62,383 nt of DNA from Granulicella sp. L46. GTDB taxonomy: Bacteria > Acidobacteriota > Terriglobia > Terriglobales > Acidobacteriaceae. The stretch lies in assembly GCF_009765785.1 (NCBI RefSeq), contig NZ_LMUT01000012.1:73754-136136 (forward strand), given 5' to 3'. Under the pieces are notes generated by a model. It saw only the letters and a program-made list of their open reading frames with translations. It was not told the origin of the DNA and did not search any database. Positions 25,447-34,442 of the stretch are shown in pieces (positions within the stretch are counted from its first letter, which is position 1; each line of letters starts with the position of its first letter). The position numbers and the translations under genes were made by a program.

Positions 25447-26337
25447 ATGGACAGTACAAATGGATTGCAACAAACCCCGAGCGCGACTGAGGGTGTCCCG
25501 GCGAACGCCCTTAGTGTGAATGTGTTTACTGCCCCAGACAAAGCCATGGTGGGCTAGCGGCCAAGGCCATTCGGCGAAGCTCTCAGGTTTAACCCGATCA
25601 CTTCGACGTTCATCTTCGGTGAACATGATGCGGTGCTGGTAGACGCCATGATGACGGTGGCTGAGGCCGAGGCTCTCGACGATTGGGTCGCCCTGCACAA
25701 CCGCAACCTTGAAACGATCTACATTACGCACGCCCACTTCGATCACTTCTACGGGCTTCGCATCCTGCTCGACCGTTTTCCGGGTGCTCGAGCGATCACG
25801 ACCCCCGGTGCGATGAAGGCTATGCAGATGTCGTTCACTCCCGCGGTGGAGCGGTTGGCGCGCCAGATGTTTCCTGGGCAGATACCCACCAAATTAATTG
25901 CGCATGAGGCTTATGGGGGCGACACCTTCACTCTTGAAGGCTACGAATTGCAGATACTGCAGCAGGGCAGCACCGATAGCCCGGATTCGACGTCTCTCTA
26001 TGTTCCGTCGATCGGCCTGATCGTCGCCGGCGATGTTGTCTACAACCAGTGCCACATGTGCGTCGGCGACACCACGCCCGAGGGCCGACAGAATTGGATC
26101 GCGGACCTTGATGGGATGGCAGCGCTGAACCCGTCGATGGTAGTCGCCGGCCATAAGAAGCCGGGCGCTCCGGATTCTGCGGTGACGATCCAGGAGACAA
26201 AGCGCTACCTGGAGAACTTCGATCGACTGAAGAAGACTGAGGCACCCGACCAAGAACTCTTCGATCGGATGACGACGCTCTACCCGCGTTGGGTCGCCAA
26301 TCAGTCGTGGCTGATGTTTGGATTTCCAGGTGCATGA
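25447..26337 (+). CDS. Metallo-beta-lactamase-fold hydrolase with an in-frame amber codon
   Basis: From the GTG at 25633 the frame encodes 234 residues with the metal-binding ITHAHFDHFYG (HxHxDH), VAGDVV and AGHKKPG motifs of the superfamily. The same frame extends upstream: an ATG at 25447 reads ALSVNVFTAPDKAMVG, then TAG at 25555-25557, then RPFGEALRFNPITSTFIFGE, which is family-like N-terminal sequence. So the gene appears to start at 25447, correctly placed behind promoter module K, and to be interrupted by a nonsense codon. Re-initiation at 25633 would leave the metal site but lose the first strands. The substrate is unknown. Confidence 0.75.
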
Positions 26338-26442
26338 CTCACATGAAGCGCGGTAGCGGGTCATTGCAGTTTGGTTAGTCCGCAGAAGAAGAGTGAACTC
26401 AGCTTTTGGATAACAGAATTCAATTCAAAAAGGAGAGCAACA

Positions 26443-27255
26443 ATGGCATCGAAAGGAAAAATCTTAGCGTTAGTGTCTAGCGGTCGCGGCTTTCCCTTGA
26501 AGGATGGCAAGATTTACAAGGGAGCGGGCTACTACCTCAATGAACTAACGGTCCCGACTCGCGCTCTGATGAAGGAGGGCTACGAAATAACCTTCGCCAA
26601 CCCCAGAGGCAACACGCCCCAACCGGATGTGAATTCGGAGACCGTCGATTTCTTTGGCGGGGACGCGGCAAAGCTCCAGGACTATCTGCTATTTCGAGAT
26701 GGCCTGATGGAGCTGAGAGATCCTGTTCGCATCGCGGATGTCATCGCCTCGGGACTGGATCAATACGACGCTGTATTCGTCCCTGGCGGGCATGGCCCGA
26801 TGATCGATCTTCTGGATGACCCCGATGCCGGGATCGTGCTCAGGCACTTCCACGAAACTTCCAAGCCTACGGCCGTGCTGTGCCATGGCCCGATTTCACT
26901 GCTCTCGGCTCTTCCGAATTCGTGGGAGTTCGTCGCAGCGCTGGCTGCAGGCGATGTCGCTGGAGCGCGAGCCAAGGCTCAGGGCTGGATCTATGCCGGA
27001 TATAAGATGACTATCTTCTCGACGGCGGAAGAGCAACAGCGGGAGCCGCTTGAGATTGGGGGAAAGGTTCTTTTCTACCCGGACTTCGCCTTGAGCACGG
27101 CCGGCGGCGACGTGAGTGTGCTCGCTCCATGGAAGAGCTATGTCCTTCAGGATCGCGAGTTGATCTCTGGTCAAAATCCGTTTTCGGATGAAGCGGTTCT
27201 GAAAGTTCTGCTATCGGTACTCAATGAGAAGAAGAAGGTTGCAGCCGCAGCTTGA
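26443..27255 (+). CDS. DJ-1/PfpI-family glutamine-amidotransferase-like protein (Hsp31-like)
   Basis: The product has 270 residues; the ATG at 26443 is preceded by AGGAGAG. It has the class I amidotransferase-like fold with the nucleophile elbow AVLCHGPISLLSAL (Cys-His) and the FVPGGHGPMIDL loop. The size and insertions resemble the Hsp31/glyoxalase III branch more than short DJ-1 proteins. Such proteins remove methylglyoxal or repair glycated targets. It lies 105 bases after the beta-lactamase-fold gene and before a glyoxalase-like gene, which fits an aldehyde-stress operon; that role is inferred. Confidence 0.88.
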   Translation: MASKGKILALVSSGRGFPLKDGKIYKGAGYYLNELTVPTRALMKEGYEITFANPRGNTPQPDVNSETVDFFGGDAAKLQDYLLFRDGLMELRDPVRIADVIASGLDQYDAVFVPGGHGPMIDLLDDPDAGIVLRHFHETSKPTAVLCHGPISLLSALPNSWEFVAALAAGDVAGARAKAQGWIYAGYKMTIFSTAEEQQREPLEIGGKVLFYPDFALSTAGGDVSVLAPWKSYVLQDRELISGQNPFSDEAVLKVLLSVLNEKKKVAAAA

Positions 27256-27426
27256 GAATCGGGGCCACCCGGAAGCGGCGATGTTGCGGATGGCGATCGC
27301 AAACGATACGAGAATGGGGCCGTTAGTTTCGCCTGCTATTGTTTGCCTTAACTTTGCCGGGATTATCGATACCGGCGAATCTGCATGAGCCTGAGACGAG
27401 GATTTATTGGAGTTGGAGACGTCACA

Positions 27427-27873
27427 ATGGACAGCGTAGAAGTCGCACAGAAGAGTTATGAGATGCCCCCGCGGGACGGGATCAGCATCGCGCATTTTCT
27501 CACCGTGAAAGACATCGAGCGTGCAGCTCGCTACTACGAAAAGGTTTTCGGAGCTAGCATTTTGAGCCTGGGCGATGGTAACGCGCCGGGATACCTTCAA
27601 CTCGCGAATATCTGGATGATTTTGAACGTAGGCGGTGGTCCTACGCCGGACAAGCCGACAGTATCGCTTAGCGTGCCTGATCCGGATCATCTCAGCAGCT
27701 TTATGAACTTCCGGGTTGCGGATATTCAAGCGTGTTACGAGTTATGGAAGGGGCGAGGGGCCGAGTTCATCACGGAGCCGATACCCAAGTATGGCGAGAT
27801 TCGTTGCTACATTCGCGACCCTGACGGGTACATCATCGAGGTTGGACAGAGCACGGATCAAACGTACGGGTAG
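27427..27873 (+). CDS. VOC-family (glyoxalase/bleomycin-resistance-like) protein
   Basis: The product has 148 residues. Two beta-alpha-beta-beta-beta modules are visible: ISIAHFLTVKDIERAARYYE with LQLANIWMILNVGG, and LSSFMNFRVADIQACYELW ending RCYIRDPDGYIIEVGQST. The His and Glu near the ends of the modules could bind a metal. Activity cannot be inferred beyond the superfamily (lyase, isomerase or dioxygenase chemistry). The ATG at 27427 is preferred to 27385 because it fits the family start better. It probably belongs to the operon led by module K. Confidence 0.85.
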   Translation: MDSVEVAQKSYEMPPRDGISIAHFLTVKDIERAARYYEKVFGASILSLGDGNAPGYLQLANIWMILNVGGGPTPDKPTVSLSVPDPDHLSSFMNFRVADIQACYELWKGRGAEFITEPIPKYGEIRCYIRDPDGYIIEVGQSTDQTYG

Positions 27874-27981
27874 GACTGCGGTAGTGACTCCGTGCTTCGG
27901 CGCTTAGCTGAGACATCGGTGTCACCCGCGGCCGAGGTTTCGGCAGCGCGGTCGGGCAGGTGTGCCGACGAGGAGAAAGGG

Positions 27982-28765
27982 ATGAAGTTCCCGAAAAGAT
28001 ACGGCAGGGTTTACTCGTGGCTATCGCGATGACTGTGTCCGGACTCAGCAGTAGAGGTTTGGCCCAGGCGAATTCTCCGCGCGGGGTCAGAAATATCGTC
28101 CTGGTTCACGGCGCGTGGGCAGATGGATCGTGCTGGAGTCGAGTGATTGCGGTGCTCCAAGCGAAGGGGTTTCATGTGGTGGCTGTGCAGAATCCTCTGA
28201 CCTCGCTGGCCGCTGACGTAGCGGCGACGAAGCGCATCATCGCATTGCAGGACGGCCCAGTGATCCTAGTAGGACATTCTTACGCCGGCGTGGTGATTAC
28301 CGAAGCCGGGAATGACGCGAAAGTATCCGGCTGGTTTACGTGGCGGCCTTTGCGCCTGGGGAAGCCGAATCCATCAATTCCGTCACCAAGCCTTACCCGC
28401 CTGCTCCGCTGGGTAGCGAGCTTCGGCTCGACGCTCAAGGCTTTCTGACAGCTACTCGAAAAGGGATTACCGAAGACATGGCACAGGATCGCCCGGAAAA
28501 GGAGCAACAGATCCTCGTGTCGACACAGGGTCAGACTGCGGCGGCTGATTTCGGAGCCGTGGTGACCACACCGGCGTGGAAGAGTAAGCCTTCGTGGGCT
28601 GTGATTGCCGGTAACGAGCGGGCGATTCCGCCGCAACTGGAGAAAGACGAAGTGGCGACGATGAGGGCAACTTCAATCCCCGCGCAGTCTAATCATCTGG
28701 TCATGATGTCTCATCCGCGTGAAGTGGCGGAGATGATCGAGCAAGCAGCGGCGAAAGCGAATTAG
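27982..28765 (+). pseudogene. Secreted alpha/beta-hydrolase broken by two frameshifts
   Basis: A good ribosome site (AGGAGAAAGG) precedes an ATG at 27982 that reads MKFPKRYGRV. After one frameshift the sequence continues as a signal peptide LLVAIAMTVSGLSSRGLAQA and the hydrolase core: NIVLVHGAWADGS (oxyanion hole) and VILVGHSYAGVV with the nucleophile Ser. At about 28331 a second shift, consistent with one missing base, moves the rest (VAAFAPGEAES, AVIAGNERAIP, SNHLVMMSHPREVAEMI with the catalytic His) into another frame. The reassembled protein is a typical exported esterase-like hydrolase. As it stands it cannot be made whole. Confidence 0.8.
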
Positions 28766-28779
28766 AGGCTTAGAGAACA

Positions 28780-29013
28780 ATGAAAATCGAAGTTGCAGAA
28801 TTGGATAAAATGCAACGCAGCTACCAGTCGGCAGTCGAGGAGTGGATCGATGCCATACGAAAGGAAGAAATGCTGGCGTTGGTGAACCATTCCGAGGCGG
28901 AGATTGATACCTGGGAAGCCGCTTATTTCGCGGAGGCAAACGCCGGCGACAAGGCAAAGGCCGCGAAGAAAGCCTACGAAGATGCGCTGCGCGATGAGTT
29001 TTTCAACTTCTAG
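28780..29013 (+). CDS. Small helical protein of unknown function
   Basis: The product has 77 residues, rich in Glu, Ala and Lys, and likely all-helical (MKIEVAELDKMQRSYQSAVE at the start, AKAAKKAYEDALRDEFFNF at the end). I recognise no family. It begins 15 bases after the broken hydrolase gene and is probably the last gene of that transcript. Confidence 0.6.
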   Translation: MKIEVAELDKMQRSYQSAVEEWIDAIRKEEMLALVNHSEAEIDTWEAAYFAEANAGDKAKAAKKAYEDALRDEFFNF

Positions 29014-29101
29014 TCGCCGTTTCTTCTGGGCGAACTCCTCTGGTGAGGGATGTCGTATCCATCGCCGACTGCAAACCGGGGCTACTCATAGTGGTATCCG
29101 T

Positions 29102-29671
29102 CTAGGCCAGGGCTTGAGGGACAGCCTCCTCCCAACGACCTTGCGCTTTCAGGATGAGCTCTACCACTTCGCGGGCGGCCCCCCTTCCACCCTGCCGCAG
29201 TGTCGTGAAGTGACAGACGTCCTTCAGTTCCGACGCGCCGTTGGCGACGCAAACTGCCAGTCCTACGCGGCGGGCGATTGGAACATCGGGAAGATCGTCT
29301 CCCAGATAGGCGACCTCTTCGGGGAGGACGCCAGCCCGCTGCAGGCAATCCTCAAATGCTGCAACTTTTCTTGCTTGACCCAGATAGACAAAGTCAACCT
29401 TTAGCTCGGCAGCCCGTTTGGATACGGCTGGTGAGGAACGGCCAGTGATGAAGCCGGTTTTGATCCCCATCGTATGGGCCAGGGACAGCCCCTGACCGTC
29501 ATGCGCGTCAAAGACTTTCATCTCGCTGACCACAGGGTCAGGTCCGTCCGTTGTCGTTGACGAGATCAGGCAGACGCCACCGTCGGTGAGTGTCCCGTCG
29601 ACGTCCATCAGGAACAGCTTGACCTTGCGTGCGCGAGACAATACATCGGAGGAGGCGAGGTCCATCGGCAT
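29102..29671 (-). CDS. KdsC-like HAD phosphatase
   Basis: The product has 189 residues from the ATG at 29671. HAD motifs are plain: VKLFLMDVDGTLTDG (motif I, with nucleophile and acid Asp), GFITGRSSPAV (motif II) and AYLGDDLPDVPIA (motif IV), and there is no large cap, as in KdsC (3-deoxy-D-manno-octulosonate 8-phosphate phosphatase) and related tetrameric enzymes. It lies 90 bases after egtD on the same strand. A Kdo role would be expected near lipopolysaccharide genes, none of which are here, so another sugar-phosphate substrate is possible. Confidence 0.85.
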   Translation of the reverse strand: MPMDLASSDVLSRARKVKLFLMDVDGTLTDGGVCLISSTTTDGPDPVVSEMKVFDAHDGQGLSLAHTMGIKTGFITGRSSPAVSKRAAELKVDFVYLGQARKVAAFEDCLQRAGVLPEEVAYLGDDLPDVPIARRVGLAVCVANGASELKDVCHFTTLRQGGRGAAREVVELILKAQGRWEEAVPQALA

Positions 29672-29761
29672 GCGAAGGCTCCAGCACTGAAATGGGTACT
29701 CTCGTTTGATGCTCGACACAGGCAATACGAGTCGGAGTGCTGCTGGCCTTTGCGCTTCTGC

Positions 29762-30760
29762 TCATTCGCAGGTGTGACTCAGCGTTAAGGCGTACCACTG
29801 GCGCGCGTCTTTCCAGGTCATTTGAGGTGCGAAGCCCGAGTCAAACAGAAGTGCCCTGATCGTTTCGTCCGTAAATTTATAGCTGTTCTCGGTATGAATG
29901 GTCTCACCAGTTCGAAAGTCGAGTTTGAGCCCGGCGGCCGGAATCTGGATCGCTTGACTACGGGTGCTTTCGAGATGCATCTCGATGCGGGACTCGAATG
30001 AATTCCAGCGCGCGCAATGGCGAAAGCCAGAAAGATCGAAGTCGGCATCGAGCTCCCTGTTAAGGCGATTCAGAATGTTCAAGTTGAACGCCGCCGTTAC
30101 ACCCTGGCTATCCTGGTAGGCCGCGATCAAGGACGACTCGTCTTTTACGAGATCCGTCCCAAGAAGGAACGCGTCCTGTCTGGTTAGTTGAGAACCCAAG
30201 TTGCGGAGAATGGTTCGCGATTCTGTTGGGGTGAAGTTCCCGATGCTTGTACCAAGATATAGAGCCAGGGTAGAGCCTTCGAATTCTTCGAGTTGCGGGG
30301 GAGAGTCGACGTAATTTACTACCATTGGCTCGATGAGCACTTCGGGAAAGGAATTCTGAATGTTCGTGCAGGCTAGGTCCAGGGCATCCCCCGAGACGTC
30401 CAGGGGCATGTAAACCACGTCGAGGTGCAGGCGTGTTGCAGCGGCCAACAACAGGCAAGTCTTTGAAGCGGAGCCTGCGCCGAGCTCGACGACTCGCAAG
30501 GGCTGGGAACCGTCCGTCACGGACGCCACGATGGCATTAGCATGCCGGCTCAGCAGCGAGCGTTCGGTACGAGTGGGATAGTACTCCGGGAGGTCCGTAA
30601 TCTGCTCGAAGAGACGGGAGCCCAAGTCGTCATAGAGTATCCAGGGTTTGAGCGTGCGCGGCCGAGAGCGGAGGCCGTCCAGCACCTCGCGGATCAATTC
30701 GGTACGTGCGTCGATGAGAGGTTGGCTGCCGAGGTCGAATAGTGGAGAGAGAGTCGTCAT
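29762..30760 (-). CDS. egtD: L-histidine N-alpha-methyltransferase EgtD
   Basis: The product has 332 residues. EgtD trimethylates histidine to hercynine using S-adenosylmethionine, the first step of ergothioneine synthesis. Family features include the N-terminal KPWILYDDLGSRLFEQITDL and YYPTRTE segments, the SAM-binding VVELGAGSASKT, the acidic MPLDVSGDAL, LYLGTSIGNF, and FLLGTDLVKD. The C-terminal TENSYKFT segment contributes to histidine binding in known EgtD. The ATG at 30760 is chosen because upstream sequence overlaps egtB and does not match the family. egtB ends 10 bases before it, giving a compact egtB-egtD pair. Confidence 0.94.
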   Translation of the reverse strand: MTTLSPLFDLGSQPLIDARTELIREVLDGLRSRPRTLKPWILYDDLGSRLFEQITDLPEYYPTRTERSLLSRHANAIVASVTDGSQPLRVVELGAGSASKTCLLLAAATRLHLDVVYMPLDVSGDALDLACTNIQNSFPEVLIEPMVVNYVDSPPQLEEFEGSTLALYLGTSIGNFTPTESRTILRNLGSQLTRQDAFLLGTDLVKDESSLIAAYQDSQGVTAAFNLNILNRLNRELDADFDLSGFRHCARWNSFESRIEMHLESTRSQAIQIPAAGLKLDFRTGETIHTENSYKFTDETIRALLFDSGFAPQMTWKDARQWYALTLSHTCE

Positions 30761-30770
30761 GGGGTTGCCC

Positions 30771-32152
30771 TCACTTTGCCAAACGGATACCGCTAAACTG
30801 CCATCGTGCGGCGGGGGGGAAGAAATTGCGATAGGTGGCGCGGATATGGTCTGCGGGTGTAACGCAGGAACCACCTCTCAAGATCATCTGAGATGACATG
30901 AACTTAGCGTTGTATTCGCCCAGGGCGCCCACCGGCGGCTTGTAGCCTGGGTAGCCGGTGTAAGCGCTCGCTGTCCATTCCCAGGTATCGCCAAACAACT
31001 GTTCGATGTCACCTGTGCCGTTCGCTGTGCCCGGATGGAGCCGCTCCGCTTCGAGGAAGGTTCCTTCTACGGGCAAGTGGCCGGCAACGGACTCCCACTC
31101 AGCTTCGGTTGGGAGACGGCAAGAGCGCCACTTCGCAAAAGCATCCGCCTCGAAAAAGCTGACGTGGCAAACGGCAGTGTCGAGCAAGTCGGACAGGCCA
31201 TGCCATCCTCTGAGAGTGAAGACTCTCCAGCCGGTAGGATCACTGGGGTGGCGATCCCAATAGAGCGGTGCCTGCCAGCAGAAATGTCGCACCGTCTCCC
31301 ATCCGTCGGATAGCCAAAGGTCTGACCGCGTATATCCTCCGTCGATCATGAACTCGAGATACTCGCGGCAGGTGGCGCTACGGTTGGCCATCTGAAAGGG
31401 CTGCAAGTACACCCAGTGGCACGGAGTTTCATTGTCGAAGCAAAAGTCCAGAGGCTGGTTTTTTTTCGGCGACCGTCCCATTTTAGTGAGTCCCCCTCGA
31501 AGTCGAACCAGCGAATGTCCTGCGCGTGATCGGCTAGACCTTTCGGCAACAAGCCGGGCTGGTATATCGGGCGGAGTGGATTCGTGAAAAACGCTTGTTT
31601 GATGTCTGTAAGCGCCAGTTCCTGGTGTTGCTGTTCGTGGCTCAGGCCCAGGACAATGCGCCTGATCACTTCTGCCTCGACTGAATCTAGGAGCAGTTGC
31701 TCTATCCCGCGATCCACGTGCACGCGGAACGCCTCGATCTCTGCAAGTGAAGGACGAGAGAAAGAGGACCGAAGTTTTTTCTCAGGGATTTCTTCGCCCA
31801 GCGTCACGTAGTAGCTATTAAAAAGACCCTGGAACTCTTCGCGGAAGGGTTTGTACTTTGGGAGGAAGGGACGCAGCACAAAGGTTTCGAAGAACCATGT
31901 CGTGTGGGCTTGGTGCCACTTGACAGGGCTGGCATCAGCGCATGATTGGACCATCTGGTCCTCCGCGGATAAGGCTGCCACTAGAGAACCCGTCATGGAT
32001 CTCACAGCGTTATAGTTTGATCTGAGATCAGCGTTGGCGTGATCGGGGATGATTGAATTGTCGCTCCCGGCAAGAGTGAGCCGCGCGCAATGACCGTCGA
32101 CGGCAAAGCGCTTGGCCGAAGGTGTCGTTGTTTCAGCTTGAATGCTATTCAT
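30771..32152 (-). CDS. egtB: Hercynine oxygenase EgtB, split by a frameshift at an A8 tract
   Basis: EgtB is a non-haem iron sulfoxide synthase that joins hercynine to a thiol donor in ergothioneine synthesis. The first part (from the ATG at 32152) carries the DinB-like domain with WHQAHTTWFFETF and LSHEQQHQELAL, whose three His residues bind iron. The C-terminal FGE-sulfatase domain follows in the next frame: FDNETPCHWVYLQPF, WRSCRLPTEAEWE, FGDTWEWTASAY, LRGGSC and RATYRNFFPP. The switch occurs around eight consecutive A (minus strand, near 31459-31466). A ninth A restores one frame of about 460 residues, the normal length. The cause could be sequencing error, mutation or transcriptional slippage. 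Confidence 0.88.
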
Positions 32153-32171
32153 CCATTCCTCCCGTACTTTT

Positions 32172-32235
32172 TTAGTAAGCCGGGAGAGGAAAGAGAAAAC
32201 AATTGGACGATGGTATGCACGATACTTTGGTATCG
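32172..32235 (-). promoter_or_regulatory. Repeated promoter module, copy I-minus (for egtB-egtD)
   Basis: On the minus strand: AAAGTATCGTGCATACC, then ATCGTCCAATTG, 14 bases, and TCCCGG followed by CTTACT. The egtB ATG is 20 bases further on. It is divergent from copy I-plus. Confidence 0.7.
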
Positions 32236-32265
32236 ACACTTCCTGGCTTGGTGGTTGGACTCCAT

Positions 32266-32324
32266 ACAAGGTAGTGGTCGATACCTTCGTCCAATAGATG
32301 TGGGCGAACGCTTCTGGCCTAATG
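32266..32324 (+). promoter_or_regulatory. Repeated promoter module, copy I-plus (for aldo/keto reductase 2)
   Basis: AAGGTAGTGGTCGATACC, then TTCGTCCAATAG, 14 bases, and TTCTGG-CC-TAAT at 32312. The aldo/keto reductase ATG lies 64 bases downstream. This is one of the best matches to the consensus. Confidence 0.85.
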
Positions 32325-32387
32325 ACAAGACTGGTGTTGATGTCCGCACCCTTGAATCGCTGGGTGAGATTCCTGCGGAGGGAATTG

Positions 32388-33332
32388 ATGATTACATCTT
32401 CTGATTTTCGGAATGCGAGATTGCCGCTTATGCATGGAGTCGGCCAAATCCCTGTACTGGGGTTTGGTACGTTGATCCCCGATGCGGCGGAGACGATACG
32501 TGCTTCCAAGGACGCGCTTGAGGCTGGATTCCGACACTTCGATTGTGCGGAGCGCTATGGCAACGAGCACGAGGTCGGCAAAGCACTGGAAGCAGGGCTG
32601 GACGCTAAAGAGGTAAACCGCGAGGAGCTGTTTATCACAACAAAGCTTTGGAATACGAATCATCGACCGGAGCGTGTCCTGCCGGCGTTTGAAGCGAGCC
32701 TCGGGAGGCTTGGACTTACCTACCTGGATCTCTATCTCATTCACACGCCCTTTGCGTTTCAACCGGGGGACAACCAGGACCCTCGGGATCAAAAAGGAAA
32801 TGTTCTCTACGACCCAAGCGTTACCCTGCTCGACACATGGAGGGCGATGGAGGGTCTCGTCGACGGTGGAAGGTGCAGAGCCATTGGGTTGTCTGACATC
32901 ACCTTGGAGAAATTGCGGCCCATCTATGAATTGGCGCGGATCAAACCTGCCGTAGTGCAGGTTGAGTCGCATCCCTATCTTCCAGAGAATGAGCTTCTGG
33001 AGTTTTGTAAGGAGAAGGGAATCGTATTCCTGGCGTTCGCTCCGTTAGGCCACGGAGTAAGGCCGGGGCCGATTGAAGACCCAATAGTTAGGGCAATCGC
33101 TACGCGGGTTGGGAAAACTCCCGCACAGGTATTGTTGGCCTGGGCGGTCCAGCGGGGGACAGCATTGCTTACTACCCCCAGGAGTGCTGAGCGCGCGAGG
33201 GAAAACTTTGACATCTCCGCTCTTCCAGAGGACGCATTTGACGAGGTCAATCACATTCAGACTAGGCAAAGACTGAATGACGTGGTGAATACGGGCACGC
33301 CAGGCTTCATCCCACGTGCCAAGTCGGCTTGA
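32388..33332 (+). CDS. Aldo/keto reductase, copy 2
   Basis: The product has 314 residues and is nearly collinear with copy 1 at 12924-13868. The catalytic Asp-Tyr pair is in FDCAERYGNE, Lys in ITTKLWN and His in LIHTPFAF, and the NADPH end is GTALLTTPRSAERARENF. The ATG at 32388 follows GGAGG closely and matches the start of copy 1. Like copy 1 it is followed tail-to-tail by histidine-kinase sequence, here only a fragment, so the duplication included the neighbour. Broad aldehyde or ketone reduction is expected; the substrate is not known. Confidence 0.93.
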   Translation: MITSSDFRNARLPLMHGVGQIPVLGFGTLIPDAAETIRASKDALEAGFRHFDCAERYGNEHEVGKALEAGLDAKEVNREELFITTKLWNTNHRPERVLPAFEASLGRLGLTYLDLYLIHTPFAFQPGDNQDPRDQKGNVLYDPSVTLLDTWRAMEGLVDGGRCRAIGLSDITLEKLRPIYELARIKPAVVQVESHPYLPENELLEFCKEKGIVFLAFAPLGHGVRPGPIEDPIVRAIATRVGKTPAQVLLAWAVQRGTALLTTPRSAERARENFDISALPEDAFDEVNHIQTRQRLNDVVNTGTPGFIPRAKSA

Positions 33333-33395
33333 AGTGCGGACAACTGAGTGGCAGATGTCGCTTGATTCCCTTGGCGCCTGCATCGCGCCGTACGG

Positions 33396-33580
33396 CTACG
33401 CTTCGGCGACTTCGCACGAGGAGCAGGGAATCGACAATTCAAAGGAGGCTCCTGGACCCTCGTTGCGCGTTGCGCTTAAACGTCCACGAAAACGCTCTAT
33501 GATCAATCTGCAAACGTACAGTCCGACACCCATACCGGTACTTTTCGTGAAAAAGAACGGCTCGGACAGCAATTCGGTAG
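33396..33580 (-). pseudogene. Histidine-kinase C-terminal remnant
   Basis: A short minus-strand frame contains ATELLSEPFFFTKSTGMGVG, then LYVCRLIIERFRGRLSATRN and EGPGASFELSIPC. This is the G2-box and C-terminal strand of a HATPase domain, very like the end of the kinase at 13881-16700 (GMGIGLSVSRSIVE to FAFSIPC). Everything before the G2 box is missing. Its place and orientation next to aldo/keto reductase 2 mirror those of the intact kinase next to copy 1. Confidence 0.8.
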
Positions 33581-33656
33581 CCGAGTGATTGAGCCTGTAC
33601 CCTCCGCCAGATCCCACGTAGGCCCGCGGTCGCCGGGATAAAGTACCGTATCGAAT

Positions 33657-34355
33657 TCACCCGGCGTCGATCCGGCTTTGGAGTTGCGGCACTGATGCGC
33701 GCAGCGCTTTCTTCGCGCGCATCAAACGGGATTTTGCCGCCCCGACCGTTATACCGAGGGTTTTTGCTACCTCACGTGTTGAGCAATCCTTCGCAAGGTA
33801 AAGCTCAGTCACAGACCGGAAAGACCATGGCAAATGCAATATCGCGCCACGAAGTGATTCTTGCGCCTGGCGCTCGGCGTAGAGAAACTCAGGAGTCGGG
33901 GAAAGATCAGGTAGCTCCTGCAAGACGAGGCTCTCGGTTGAACTGGGGGTTTTGCCTTCGAGGTTGTGTGTGTGCCTGCGTCTCTTTCGGAGGACCATCA
34001 GCGCCGAATTGATTGCAATTCGTGTCAGCCAGGTCGAGAAAGCGCAATCGTTCCGAAACTCTCCTATGTTGATAAATGCCTTGAGAAGCGAGTCTTGCAA
34101 CACATCTTCGGTGTCTTCCCAATTTCGGACGATTCGGTAGATGTGGCGTTTGATTCTTTTGGAATGGCGTCGGCTTAACTCATCAAAGGCAGCGCTATTT
34201 CCCGATTTCGCGGCGAACGTTAGAAGTGCGTCCGTTGCGATTCGTGTATCGACCTTGAGGTCAGCGTGGTAGTCAAGGTTTGGTGACGTCCGCCAAGTTG
34301 CAGCGCCGATCACTGGAGAGGTGCCCGAAACAAGGTCTGCGTCGTTCTTTGGCAT
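33657..34355 (-). CDS. ECF-type RNA polymerase sigma factor
   Basis: The product has 232 residues. Region 2 is RHSKRIKRHIYRIVRNWEDT, then EDVLQDSLLKAFINIGEFRN and STWLTRIAINSALMVLRKRR. Region 4 is SFRSVTELYLAKDCSTREVA, then KTLGITVGAAKSRLMRAKKA. The first 40 residues are an extra N-terminal tail. No anti-sigma gene is adjacent. A copy of the repeated promoter module faces this gene (34443-34497), so it may be autoregulated and may itself read the module: CCAAT-WG-N14-T-TCTGG resembles an ECF -35/-10 pair with a 17-base spacer. That link is a hypothesis. Confidence 0.92.
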   Translation of the reverse strand: MPKNDADLVSGTSPVIGAATWRTSPNLDYHADLKVDTRIATDALLTFAAKSGNSAAFDELSRRHSKRIKRHIYRIVRNWEDTEDVLQDSLLKAFINIGEFRNDCAFSTWLTRIAINSALMVLRKRRRHTHNLEGKTPSSTESLVLQELPDLSPTPEFLYAERQAQESLRGAILHLPWSFRSVTELYLAKDCSTREVAKTLGITVGAAKSRLMRAKKALRASVPQLQSRIDAG

Positions 34356-34442
34356 AGTAGCTCCTATCGATTGATGGCCTTCAACAGCGGTATTGAATCT
34401 GGATCCGGTAATGCCGGTCGGGTCACCTCGGAAACCAGAATC

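Noticed and set aside
29102-29671. Naming the HAD phosphatase kdsC outright
   Set aside because: No lipopolysaccharide or Kdo genes are nearby and several sugar phosphatases share this fold, so only KdsC-like is claimed.
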